DNA of 64,000 bases from Brasenia schreberi. Taxonomy: Eukaryota; Streptophyta; Magnoliopsida; Nymphaeales; Cabombaceae. The stretch lies in NCBI GenBank assembly GCA_036023115.1, contig JAYKKT010000074.1:8864501-8928500 (forward strand). The letters run 5' to 3'. Position numbers and translations under genes: made by a program. Below are positions 52,524-63,893 of the stretch, piece by piece (the stretch's first letter is position 1; each line of letters begins with the position of its first letter). Under the pieces are notes generated by a model. It saw only the letters and a program-made list of their open reading frames with translations. It made no database searches and was not told where the DNA came from.

Positions 52524-52958
52524 TGTAACCCCTTTACCACGAACTAGTACCATGGTTGTGTAACCAGGGCCCCTACGTGGGAACCACCTTGGCAACTCCA
52601 TTCATAAACCCTCATAGAAGGAAGACGCCCCAACTTAACCAGTGTAGTGCGCTGGGGCCGCGCACTCCTTTCTGCTATCAATAAAGCTTTTGTCGTATGA
52701 CTTTGCATTAGTTGTGTCTTTATTGCCTTTACTCTTACGTTTGCCGTGTTGTGGTGTGAGTCAATCGGATGCCAAGTTTTATTCTAAGCTCTTAGCATCC
52801 GGGGGAGGGAGTCCAGATCATATTCTCTATCGGAGGCCGTTTGAACAAGTTAATTTTGCTGGACTTGTGAGATCTGTTGAGGCTGGCTTGACCTATGTTG
52901 GTTGAGTGCCGGTCACGTTGAGAGTGACGTCGACCCTGCCGACGGTTAGGCCGTGACA
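52524..52958 (+). repeat. 5' LTR of the Gypsy-type element
   Basis: 435 bp, TGTAACCCC to CGTGACA, containing AATAAAGCTTT (possible polyadenylation signal). Against the 3' LTR I count about 30 differences, nearly all transitions, with no indel. Confidence 0.93.
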
Positions 52959-52962
52959 AAAT

Positions 52963-52974
52963 TGGTATCAGAGC
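52963..52974 (+). other. Primer-binding site (initiator tRNA-Met)
   Basis: TGGTATCAGAGC, the canonical complement of the plant tRNA-iMet 3' end, 4 bases after the 5' LTR. Confidence 0.95.
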
Positions 52975-55195
52975 TTTTGCGATCTCGTTGGACGTTCGGC
53001 TTAAGAGTTCGTGGGGATGCATTGAAGCTCACGCACGGTAGAACAAGGAGAGGGTCAAAGACCATCGTTTGTGCGTATGGTAGTGAGAGACCGGAAGCCC
53101 AAGGCACGCGAAGCGACCCTTGATCAGGCTATCAGTAGTGGGGTGGTGTGACCCTCTATCGAGACGATAGTATCCGAAAGCTTAGTGTTCTCTAAGATCG
53201 AGACTCGAACTATCTCAGCTTCGTTTGCTCTTTACGGGGTGCACTACGACCATGGAGATTAGAAATGAGGATTGGAGGATCGACACATGAGGTGTTGTTC
53301 TTCTGGGTTACCCCCAAGATGATGGCCGTGCCTAGAGTTTAAGACGGTCATGTGGTGAAAACGTTCGTGAGAAGGTGGCGCACCGAACCCCACCGGACCC
53401 TAGACATTATCACCAAGTATAAGCCGCGATGAGTAGCACAAGGATGAGGATGTGTGGTTGCACCAGAGTGCCTAGGTTGGTAGGGTGGCCAATATCGCTC
53501 GCGCGAATGGTTGTGCAGGACGGTGAAGTGTTTCAGGACTATTACCCTGTACATTGTCACCAAGTTTAAGTCTTGAAGAGTAGTGCAGGATGAGGACGTG
53601 TGGTTGCACCATAGTGCCTGGATTGGCAAAGTGGGCCAAGTCGCTCGCGTGAAAGGTTACGCAGGACGGTGAAATGTGTTAAGACTGTTGTGCTAGTCGC
53701 CACATCAGGATTGGGTACATTGCGAAGGCACTGAAGCATTTTGAAGAGGATATACGCGCCATCACAGTTTGCAAGCCACAGAGGTGAGGATAAACAGTGC
53801 ACGGGCATTGGTAATTGGCTTACTGAAAGACAAGTGAGGAATGCTCGGATCAGAGTTGAGTCCTGGTAGCCTCGGTGAGGCGAGGTGCCATCGTGGAGAT
53901 TTCAATCGGAGTATAGGCGTGATTTAGCAGCGTGAGTATGGAAGCGTGTGGTTGCACATAAGTTGTGCCGTCGTAGTGACCAACGTTGTCCTAGCGTGAA
54001 AGGTAGTATCGTATGGGTTAGAGGGACGTAGCACGCCCATTGACTTGGAGTGCCGATAACGTGGATGGAGGTCACCTTCGGTGAGGTGAAGCAATACCTG
54101 ATATGTAGTGCCAAGGTCTTGGACAATGCCATATGACGCAGGGTTGTGTGGGTGATCGGTCACAGTGGTTGCGTTGGTGATGTGGAGTGCCAGAGGTTGA
54201 AGCACCAATGCTAGTGCTAGGTAGACGGATGGAGTTCGTTGATAACATGAGACTTCAAGTGCACCATCCAACCTTTTGGCCAACTGAAGTGCTTCGTGGA
54301 AGTTCATGCCCCAGACCCTTAAACTTCCAACGGACTACATCCATGCTAGAGGATGTCGAAGGAAGTTGTTCAGAGTGTGGACCAAGTGGAGACGGGGATA
54401 AGCTGATGTGGAAATAGTGGGGGGGTAGACTGACCGTGGTACATCAAAGTTCAAGAATTGAAAGACGTTGCTGGGGGTTGCGATGTGCAAGTATTAGAGA
54501 ACTCCCTTTACAAGAGGATGAAGGGGAGAAACTAGCGCGTGTGGTTAGGTTTCTCGAAAACAACGTCATGTGGTATTGGCGTCGTGAGGAGGAGGATGGT
54601 GAGGTAGGATGCGCTCACATCCGCATTTTGAGAAACTGGCGAGTGTGGCCCTGTTTTCGAAGACGATGCCATGAGTGGTGACATCATCGACAGGAGGATG
54701 TGGAGGCAAGAGGCATTGCATTCCATATTTTGAGAAACTGACATGTGTGGCCATGTTTCTAAAGGATGATACCACGAGGTGGTGGTGTCGCTGAAAAGAG
54801 GATGCCGAGGTAGGACGCGCTCGCATCCACGTTTTGGGATCTGTTCAGGCAGGCTCTACGAGAACGTTTATCCCACGGAAGACTGCGGTAGCCGAGAGAT
54901 GGAAGCTTGATGGCTGGAGGCAGAACGGATCGTGCAAGATGACATGAAGGAATGCCAGATCCTTATGTTGAGCATCCGGACGTGGAGCCCGAAGATCGTT
55001 CAGTTCAAGTTCCTTGATGGGCTGGAGTCGTAGGTTGTGAAAGAGCTGAATAGGATCAACTTGCAGACCCCTTTCTGAAGTGATAGTGGTGATGGAACGT
55101 CTGTGTGACAATCGTCGACCAAGTAGTTCGAAGAGGAACAGGCATGACACTGAATGGCAGAATGGTTGGAAGAGTGACAGTGGCAGATACTTCCC

Positions 55196-55525
55196 GTGAT
55201 AGCCCAGGGAGATCTTCCATACCAAGAGACTATAGGACCATACGAGTGTGAGCATAAGAAGGAGGACTTTGCACGTGCTGATAACGTTGTGCAAAGGACA
55301 TGTGCTTCGGATGACGAATCAAGGGAAGACACTCTAAGGATTGGTGCAATGAGACAGTTGAAGGCCCAGGTGGGAGGATCAATGTCATGCAGGCTCAGGG
55401 ATAAGACTTTCATGTACATGTCGAGTATTGTCAATGATAGGGATACCGTAGGTGTGGTTGACAAAGGCGCAACTCGGGGTGAGTTGGCGTGCGGAGGTAA
55501 CCAACTTGACAGTAATGCCGCTTGA
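55196..55525 (+). pseudogene. Gypsy-type element: degraded Gag-protease junction
   Basis: An open stretch of 109 residues. SREDTLRIGAMRQLKAQ resembles the conserved linker before Gypsy proteases. TFMYMSSIVNDRDTVGVVDK followed by GATRGEL fits the start of a Gypsy aspartic protease, where the family has LVDTGATHNF. The catalytic Asp neighbourhood is altered (DKGA for DTGA or DSGA), so it is non-functional. Confidence 0.55.
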
Positions 55526-56463
55526 GAAATATCGGGTGCTACTGGATGTGAGTGCTTTAGGGTGTGTGTAGAGTTGCGACCAGTCGCGAATGTAGTGGTC
55601 TTCAAGGATTGCGACCAACCGTGTATTGTTCGCACGTTAGCTTTGGATGATGGTCGTGTTCAGAAAGTGTCAACGCTTCGGCTTAAAGAAGATGAGAAGG
55701 AGGGGAACGCCATAGGGTGGGTGGAGCTGCAAGGTGCGGAACAGAGGATACTTCACGGCAGGATGTCTTCGAAGACGGATGCCGTAAAAGAATGAAGGAG
55801 TGTGATAATTTTGTGTATCACACGGAGGAGTATGTCGTCAGCAGTGGAGGACTGGCAGGCAAAGGTAACACAATGGTACCGAGTTCAGAGGCTAGAAGAC
55901 GCGAAGCATGTGTTTTGCTAGCAAGATAAGGCGAAGAATGCAAGGTAAGTGCACAGGAGCGAAGGACTCAGAGGGCAATTGGAAGCATGACAGAAGATGT
56001 TCAACACTCCCAGATGATGCCAACCGTAGACAACTTCTGCGTTGAAGAACAGGAGCGGCATGATTGGCCCAACCGCTCGATTGTGAAGGCAACGACATGC
56101 ATGAAGAAATGGACGAACCTAAAGTGGTGTGATGGTCTTGTGGTTAGACAGCGTACTGCAACGGTCTGGAAGGATGACGGTCCTCAACCAGTCATCTTGA
56201 GAGTAGGGGATCGGGCATGCCGACTGGAGCCCATCCATGACGGACTGCTGACTGCCTTCCATGCGAGCATAAGGCTTATCATGCGGACATGGAACGTGCA
56301 GGCCGTAGCTACTACGGGTACCTGCGTCTTGGAGGACAACCGGAGCTGCAGAAGATGAAGGTACAGCGGGTGGAGAAGCCGACGAACGAGCCAAGAGCTT
56401 CAGAGTTGCAGAAGCATTACCGTGGATCTTGCGGAGGACGTCAAGAGTTTAGGTGGGGGAGAA

Positions 56464-56898
56464 TGTAACCCCTTTACCGCGAACTAGTGCCATGGTTGTG
56501 TAACGAAGGCCCCTGCGTGGGAACCACCCTAGCAACTCCATTCATAAACCCTCGTAGAGGGAAGATGCCCCAACTTAACCAGTGTAGCGCGTCGGAGCCG
56601 CGCACTCCTTTCTGCTATCAATAAAGCTTTTGCCGTATGGCTTTGCATTAGTTGTGTCTTTATTGCCTTTACTCTTACGTTTGCCGTGTTGTGGTGTGAG
56701 TCAATCGGATGCCAAGTTCCATTCTAGGCTCTTAGCATCCGGGGGAGGGAGCCCAGATCATATTCCCTATCGGAGGCCGTCTGAATAAGTTAATTCCGCT
56801 GGACTTGTGAGATCTGTTGAGGCTGACTTAACCTGTGTTGGTTGAGCGCCGGTCACGTTGAGAGAGCCGTCGGCCCTGCCGACGGTTAGGGCGTGACA
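56464..56898 (+). repeat. 3' LTR of the Gypsy-type element
   Basis: 435 bp, identical in length to the 5' LTR, TGTAACCCC to CGTGACA. Confidence 0.93.
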
Positions 56899-56934
56899 GA
56901 GTGAAGCAATGAGAGGAATGATTTTTGTACTCAT

Positions 56935-57454
56935 GAGATCATCAAATACTTCGTTTGGTCTCCTCTAATCTTTCTTTCTTTATATTTTTTTCTTCATCTT
57001 CTTTTTCTTTCTTTATCGAAGAGTGTCTTCGCAACAATAAAAAGTCCTTGTGTCTAATTGAAGTTTCCTTTTGTGTATGTTGAGCGTTCTCTACAAGATA
57101 GGTGGCACCTCCTAAGGTAAATGGATACCATATTGCTAATGATTTATAATTTCTCGATTTTATGTATTTCATTTTTTGAGGGATCCCCTACTCTCTGTGA
57201 ATTTTGCAAAACCAGTAAAAATTATTAAAAGGATTTTAAAATAAAAAATAAAAAATACTGAACCTGCGGCTTGGAGTCGTTGGTTCCGGTTTAAACTTGT
57301 TTCAGTTCCACGAAAACTGAAATAGAAATCGAACAGCGTAGTTTTTGGTTTCGAATTCTATTTTTAATCCAGTTTCAACCTGGTCCAACAGCGAGCCCGA
57401 CTCGAAACCGGTCATGTCTACGGGTGTGCCGTGTGCGTCTGGCCTAGCCTCCAC
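56935..57454. other. Intergenic; CGGTTT-rich degenerate repeat
   Basis: It begins with the former 5' flank of the TAXI-like gene. About 57,260-57,425 is rich in CGGTTT, GAAACTG and CGAAACCGG words like those at 30.6 kb. No gene. Confidence 0.4.
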
Positions 57455-57578
57455 CTTAACTTAACACACGCACACGCAGTGCACCGTGCTGGTGCTGCTG
57501 GTGGGGAGTTTCGACTCCAAAAGGTGCACTTGTGGGTGGGTGTTAGGATTCGGCCTCCTCTTGTAACCAAAATAAAAA
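57455..57578 (+). mobile_element. tRNA-derived SINE, copy 4
   Basis: GCTGCTGGTGGGGAGTTTCG (box B region) is followed by GGTGGGTGTTAGGATTCGGC, CTCCTCTTGTAACC and an A-rich tail. It is closest in arrangement to the copy at 4.8 kb. Confidence 0.6.
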
Positions 57579-58723
57579 AAATATCTTCTTAGATGATGAT
57601 TTGATTATACCTACATGGATTCTTCGTTCGGAAGCGAGGGAATCTGCTAATCGGAATTGGAGAGCGAATCCTACTGATGTTTGTGTTGGTGATTTCAATA
57701 GAGACTCAAATGCCTAAAACAGATTCAGGTCATGATTTCATCGTTGCTTTTCTGCAAGTTGGTGGATTCTATGTTATCCAACTTTGCTTTCTTTGGAACA
57801 GATTCTACGTCCACTTATTTATTGATACAGATTCCTTGATCTTCAAAGGAACAAGTAAATGGAAGGAGAAAAAGAGAACGAGGGCTCGCCATTTAGTCCC
57901 CAAAATCTCGCGTACTTCATAAATAGCGAGTTTCAGAAACTTCATACATAAGGGATCAGGGATGGAACCGTTTAGAAGGAGAAAGTAAGTGATTCATTTT
58001 CCTGAAAACCACTCAACAATGATGCCCACAACTAAGCCTTGTAGAGTGTCAGGATCATAGTGGTTGCAGCTGGTTTCAAATGGTATAAATGTGAGCCCCA
58101 TTAGACCAACATTAAATGATCTGATGCTTCTCGGTGAGTAGCATGTGGTTGTGGTGGGTCGATCACGTCGGATAGGTGGATGGCCTTGAAGGATTCTCGG
58201 TTTATTCCCAAAACACGAATTTAGATGCTTGTGGAGCCTTTACCTATTCTTGTTTACAGGTTCCACTTGTTACCATTTGGTTGCCTTTTTATTATCTTTG
58301 GAGTGGGGCCTGTAAATTTATTCCGTGTACTCCATTATATTATTGTAATGAGATGAGATCTCATCCATTTCCACAGCTGGAGAGAGAGAGGGGGTGTCGT
58401 CCTTGTTATGACAGTTCACTATTGAATAGTGGGTTTATTTGACGACTTCACCAGCTAATTCGTTCTTTCTAAGTGGGGAACAACTCATTTCACTCATTTG
58501 CTATTTTTCTTCTTTCATCATCCGAAGTTTGAATTTTGAACAATTTGTTGAAACAGGGTGGGAATTTGGGGTTTGTCCTTTGTTTCTTTGAACTTACAAG
58601 CATGCCACGTTAACCGTACATATTATCTAAGGCACTATTCTTTTTTACTTACATTGGTTGCTGCTGTTATTGTCCCCTATTATCCGAGTAACCATCACGC
58701 ACTTATGCTTCAGTCCTTTTTCA

Positions 58724-58850
58724 GGCATCGGTATTCACTGGATGTGTGAGAAATTGAGGTGGGCTTCAGGGTCGAATTTTCTCGTTGACATAAAGAGCTC
58801 CAACTTGTTTGGGTAACGATGACGCTTCCTCTGAGTCCCATTGGGACAGG
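58724..58850 (+). other. Candidate untranslated upstream exon of the ORP gene
   Basis: A pyrimidine-rich acceptor (CCTTTTTCAG) precedes about 127 bp that end at a very strong donor (GGGACAG, then GTAAGTTG). It contains an ATG (58,819) opening a short frame (MTLPLSPIGT) that does not join in frame to the first recognised ORP exon. It is therefore more likely 5' UTR than coding, if it is an exon at all. Confidence 0.35.
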
Positions 58851-60161
58851 TAAGTTGAATTCTCTACTGAAATTGAATCTTCTGAATTCTGTGTTCCTTT
58901 TTATGTTATTTGGGCTTTAATATCACTGCTTACGAGTTATTTGCTATGCGTCCTCCAGGAAGGTTTACACGCTCTCACCTTAAATCATTTTGAGTGATTG
59001 TAGTTAGCAGATCCATGTGTTTGTTGTTTGTCTGCCTTTGTTTGATTGTGAAGTCTAGCTTGGTTTAATTTTGCGTTTAGGTATTGTGGTTAATATTTTC
59101 CCTCATAAGCAATGAGGTTGGGGAATGTGCATATTCATCTCGTCAACAATTACCTGGAATTGCTAAACCGCATATGCATGTTCTGTAACATGTAAAAGTG
59201 TAAAACAGAAATATTAAGAAAAGTGGAAAGACATGGTAAAAGAAGGGTCAAACAAACCTGTTTGTGGGTGCATACATCTTGTGCTGATCAAACAAGGCAT
59301 CCCTTGCCCTTGAAACATGATTCTTTGAGTAGAAAGGATTATCTCTAATCCTTCATTTATTTCTGATTTGTATATTGATAAGGTTTCTTTTTCATTGATT
59401 ATGAACTGTGAGCAGCTCACGAGGAACCAGGAGACCATGTCTCATGAATAGGATGCCAATAATAACTGGATAAAACCCAGTGGTCGGGCTCATTCTTAAA
59501 GAAAAAAAAAGGCTTTATTTGTTATGCTGCATCTGATATATAAATTAGGTTCAGGACCTTGTATTTTTCCAGATGTTTTATCACGCCATGCTGTACTTAA
59601 CTGCTACCTAGTTGAGATCTGTTGTCAAGGCCTATTCATGGGAGCCTAATTCCCATTTTGTCCAGGCTGGACACAAACCAATTCTCTGGAACTTGCTTCA
59701 AAGGGCTGGGTCACATATCTTTCAAGTTTCTATGGAAGAATAATAGTTGTGTCATTCCTTTGCTTTTCATTTTCTTGAGATACGAGTCCCATGTTCTTTA
59801 ATTTTTCATTTCCATGAACTTCTAGTTAGTAGTTGTTTATGAGAGTAACTTGATAGGCCGACAAATGAATATATAACAATGCAATTTCTAAGTCCTTTTT
59901 TTCTTCTGCTTTTCTCAGCTTTGTTTTGTTAGGATAGGAGGATATCCATTTTACTCTTCTAAATATTTCCTCTTTTCTTGCTTTGTTTTAGCAGGTGGCA
60001 CATGAGAAGGTAATGATTCAAACTGGGGTATCCTAGCAGAAAACAGGGATGAAGCTGCATATTTGATATTTTCATTTTGCTGCAATCTCTTCTCACATAA
60101 AGAATAATCCTTTGTAGGCTAAGTTTGTGAATTCCATGAATAGAATCTGTCATCTCTAAAA

Positions 60162-63100
60162 ATGAGTGGTAGAGCAAACATTGTTCATCGAGAATATCCA
60201 CTCGTTGAAAGAAGAAAAAAATTGCCAGATCCACTTGAGAAGGAGAAGCGATTTAATCTCTGGTCATTGATCAAAGATAATATTGGAAAGGATCTATCCT
60301 GTGTTTGCCTTCCTGTTTATTTTAATGAGCCAATCTCATCCCTCCAGAAGTGCTGCGAGGATTTGGAGTATTCCTATCTTCTTGACCAGGCATATGAATA
60401 TGGCAAAGAGGTACTATTATGCTTCTTAGAATTCCTGTTTCATTTCTATAGGCCGTGGTCAATCAACTCAGTGTAAGGCCACTTTTGACCAGATATGGTA
60501 CTTAGGATACTGTAATTAATATGCATGTCCGTTTGACATCAGCGGAATTTTAGGCTTGCTTCTTTTGATAATGCTGCAAGTTTTTTGTACCATCTCTGTT
60601 TCTATAAATGCTTGCCTTAGAACTCTTGACTGTAAAGATATTGGAATTGCTGTAAGGACAAAAAGTTCTTTTGTAGATTACTTTGCATAATGTCTCCATC
60701 TTCTACTTCTCTATTTTCGAAAAACTTTTTTGTTAAGTAGATTAGTTCAATTTAATTTATCTTCTCTGCAAATATTATATAGCTGATCTATCAAAATAGA
60801 TGTTAGGAACTGACTTTCATGGTTCTCAACTTCTGATAACCTTGAAGCGTAATGGACTTCAGTTATTGGATTCTGTAAGACTTCGTGCTTTTAGTTGACT
60901 TTCTCTGCATTAAATAAAAAATTTCATCAGATGTATGTTTATAAAAGGTAAATATTATAGAGCAGTAATTAGACCCACTATGTTTTATGGTTATGAGTGT
61001 TGGACAGTTAATCATCAATATGTGCAAAAGATGTCCATAGCAGAAATAAAGATGCTGAGATGGATGAGTGGTCACACAAGGAAAGACCATATACATAATG
61101 AGGTTATTAGAAACTAATTGAGAGTAGCACCAATAGAGGATAAAATGAGGGAAAATCGTTTAAGATGATTTGGACATGTAGAAAAATGACCAAAGGACGC
61201 TCCCATAAGAAAATATGAAAAATTAGATTGTAAAACTGTTAAAAGAGGAAGAGGATGACCACAAAATTGTTGGAAATAAACTATAAAGAATGATCTACTT
61301 TATATTGAATTAACTTCTAGCATGAGACATGATAGGCTAGGGCTATGTGGAAACAAAGAATCCATGTAGCTGACCCCATCTAGTATGGGAAAAGGCTTAG
61401 TTGTTGTTGTTGTATTGTTTATCATTGGGAGCTTCTGATAAGCCTTGTGTTTTGCTTGTACTGTTTATCATTGAGAACTTTTTGAAGATGTATTTACTTG
61501 TTTCCAGATAGCCTTTTTACTGTCTTAGTTACTCTGTAGATTGTATGGGTGAATCTGAACGGTCATGCTTCATAATTTGTGATGGGTCAAATAGGCCAAG
61601 GTGTTTATAAATAGGGGATTTGGGGAGGCCTCTCATTCTGAGTTGTAAAGAATTTGGTCGGTTCTCCTTGTGGGCGAGCTTCTCTATAAATGATATTCAC
61701 CTATAAGTGATCTTTGCCTATGTTTCACTACCTTCTTCGTTAGAACTTCTTTATCATTCATCATCTTCTCCATCTTCCTTTTGTTCTCCAGATTGATGTC
61801 TATAATCAGCTCTCATATAAACTATGTAGTTTATGGGTATTCATTGTATTGTTGATCCTGTCATATTATGGAGATTCTTGGTAAATTAGTAATCTATCAT
61901 TGTTTACTTTTTGATTTCTATTCTGGCTTTGACATGTCTGCAAGATGCCTTTTAAGAGTGTTGTGGGCAGTTGTGGCAGAGATTAAACTATGTAGTTTAT
62001 GGGTATTCATTGTATTGTTTCGTACCAAGGTGTATTTCCTAGTTTGCTCTTTTAAACATTCATATACTTGCATGCATGTGTAGGGGGACAGTCTTATGAG
62101 GGCACTAAACGTTGCTGCCTTTGCAATATCTGCTTATTCTTCCTCTGAAGGTCGACATCGGAAGCCATTTAATCCTTTGCTAGGTGAAACATATGAAGCT
62201 GACTATCCTGACAAGGGCATCCACTTTCTCTCTGAGAAGGTTTGTGTATAGCTGAAGCCTTAATTTCTACTTTTTTTGGTTTAAGGGGCAACGTTTATCT
62301 TATTCAACCTCTATGAAAAGTTTCACATTGAATATATTCCGAACGGATATTTCTGGAAGACCAAGTTTTGTTCAAAAGTTGGACCTAATGGCATTTCTCC
62401 TTGCAGTTCTTTACTTGTACACGATGCATTCCTGTACAAGGATTTCCTTTTGAAGAGCATCTTGTGGTTGGAAAATCAACAATTACTGCTATATAGAATT
62501 TGTCAATTGCCATGTTCTAGGATAGTTCTGCTACAAAAACGAAGTGCTTCCAAAGTCCAAGTAAAATGTTGCTGTTGCTTCAGCAGCAGTTGATTGTAGG
62601 GTTGCAACTCTTCTTCAGTAGATGTGACTTGGAAGATATTTCCCTGTGAGTGAACAAGCAAGATGGGGAGTGAGAGAGAATTTCATTTAGAGCACATTTT
62701 CATCAGTTTTACTTTGTAATTTCTTCCAAAAGGGCACTGGAGAAATAATCAGCCAATGTGTTAACATTTATGAATGAATCACATTGATGAAGATGGGCCT
62801 GGAGAAGCAAATCAGTTTTGGGCACTTTCTGTTGTCATTTGATTATATTTACTGTCCTGATTTTGATTTCATACTTTCAGGTAGTGCTGTTTGGTAAAAG
62901 TGATGTCCTAGGCCACCTAGGAAGATGATCTATTCTCAACCTATGCATATGACCTGTCTTATTCATCATTTGCAGGTTAGTCATCATCCAACAATCATTG
63001 CTTGTCATTGTGAGGGCAAAGGATGGAAATTATGGGCTGATAGTAACCTAAGGACCAAGTTTTGGGGGCATTCCATTCAGCTTGATCCTGTTGGTATGCT

Positions 63101-63893
63101 AACTTTGGAGTTTGACGATGGTGAAACTTTTCAGTGGAATAAGGTAACAGAGGTGGAAGTTCATCATTTCTTTTATGCTAAACAAAATTAACCTTTTGAA
63201 AAACAATCAGGTTACGACAAGCATTTATATTGTTGGTAGACTATGTTGTCATCACCATGGGACAATGCACATAAAGGGAAATCGTCAGCATTCTTGCAAA
63301 GTCAAATTCAAACAGCAGTCCCTCATAGACCGTAACACTCGCCAAGTAATTATATTGATTCAATTGTGTGAGTGTATGTATTTCTTTACTCAGTCTCTTT
63401 TAACTTGGATATGCCACTCAGATACAAGGATCTGTTGAAGATGAGAAAGGAGACATACTTGCAAGCATATTTGGAAAATGGGATGACAGCATAATGTACA
63501 TTTTTGGGGATATTGATGCAAAAGCAAAGGATTATAGTAGCATATGTGAATCTTTCTTGTTATGGAGAAGAATCAGTCCTCCAGTTGGCCTAACTCCATA
63601 CAACTTAACCTCATTTGCTGTTACCCTGAATGAGCTAACCTCAGGATTGGAGGTAATGAGTTGTTCAAGCAGAATATTTAATCTTTTCCCCTTTGCTTGT
63701 TGATATCTTGTTTTTTGTCTGCTTGTTGATATCTTGTTTTCTGTCTCTGCCTGACCCAAATGTTTGATCATACATTAAGGAGAAGCTTCCGCCCTCAGAT
63801 TCTAGGCTTAGGCCTGATCAGCGTCTTCTAGAGAATGGGGAATTTGACAAGGCTGATGCAGAGAAGTTGCGTTTGGAGAAAAGGCAACGAATA
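60162..63893 (+). CDS. ORP: Oxysterol-binding protein-related protein, ORP1/ORP2 class, ligand-binding domain exons (continues off the right edge)
   Basis: It is a lipid-transfer protein whose ORD domain exchanges sterol and PI4P at membrane contacts. Exons: 60162-60410, 62084-62239, 62976-63143, 63211-63345, 63422-63652, 63780-63893, all phase 0, all GT-AG, 351 residues without a stop. Landmarks: [72 protein letters not shown], the family signature EKVSHHP spanning the exon 2/3 junction, [37 protein letters not shown] and [18 protein letters not shown]. Plant ORP1/2 proteins normally carry an N-terminal PH domain; I found no such exon in the 3 kb upstream, and 60,162 is the first Met after an in-frame stop at 60,141. 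Exon 4 appears two residues short at SIYIVGRL against the family. The C-terminal end is outside the window. A LINE sits in intron 1. Confidence 0.94.
60943..61410 (+). mobile_element. RTE LINE 3' fragment in ORP intron 1
   Basis: It begins at the AAAAGGTAAATATTATAGAG of the 44-kb copy and runs to AGTATGGGAAAAGGCTTAG plus (TTG)n. [20 protein letters not shown] and [13 protein letters not shown] are still readable. Flanks TGTATGTTTAT (60,932) and TGTATTGTTTAT (61,411) may be a target duplication with one indel. Confidence 0.9.

Larger units (their letters stand above)
52524..56898 (+). mobile_element. Non-autonomous Gypsy-type LTR retrotransposon (Gag-protease remnant only)
   Basis: 4,375 bp with two 435-bp LTRs, a perfect initiator tRNA-Met primer-binding site and a strong polypurine tract (AGGTGGGGGAGAA, 56,451-56,463). 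The 3.5-kb interior shows no RT, RNase H or integrase. The only recognisable coding is a degraded Gag-protease junction at about 55,310-55,490. The target duplication is GAGT (52,520-52,523 and 56,899-56,902), or AGAGT if the last LTR base is ambiguous. It lies within the signal-peptide codons of a TAXI-like gene in the opposite orientation. Confidence 0.85.
51387..56934 (-). pseudogene. TAXI/EDGP-like (xylanase-inhibitor type aspartic-protease fold) pseudogene, split by an LTR element
   Basis: The family comprises apoplastic proteins with a pepsin fold but usually no protease activity (basic 7S globulin, EDGP, TAXI). Pieces: 56934-56899 (start of a signal peptide, MSTKIIPLIASL); then, after the Gypsy-type insertion, 52523 to about 52400 (DAVVAPLYRDPTTFLYTISL); a one-base frameshift near 52,410; LYLFDLGGDTV, whose DLGG replaces the catalytic D(T/S)G loop; a TGA at 52,377-52,379 where a Trp is expected; and a long open stretch to 51,387 containing CQSYLCS, GPIYFGDTPF, VKVSSVIPYTVL, VDGGTNPTSQVVIGMHQL and the natural end PKSCASYMS. 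A further frame change is needed just after the signal peptide. The second catalytic Asp motif is absent, as is usual in TAXI proteins. It is clearly inactive now. Confidence 0.87.

Noticed and set aside
60935..61117. Open frame with [12 protein letters not shown] as an ORP exon
   Set aside because: It belongs to an RTE LINE fragment inserted in the intron.
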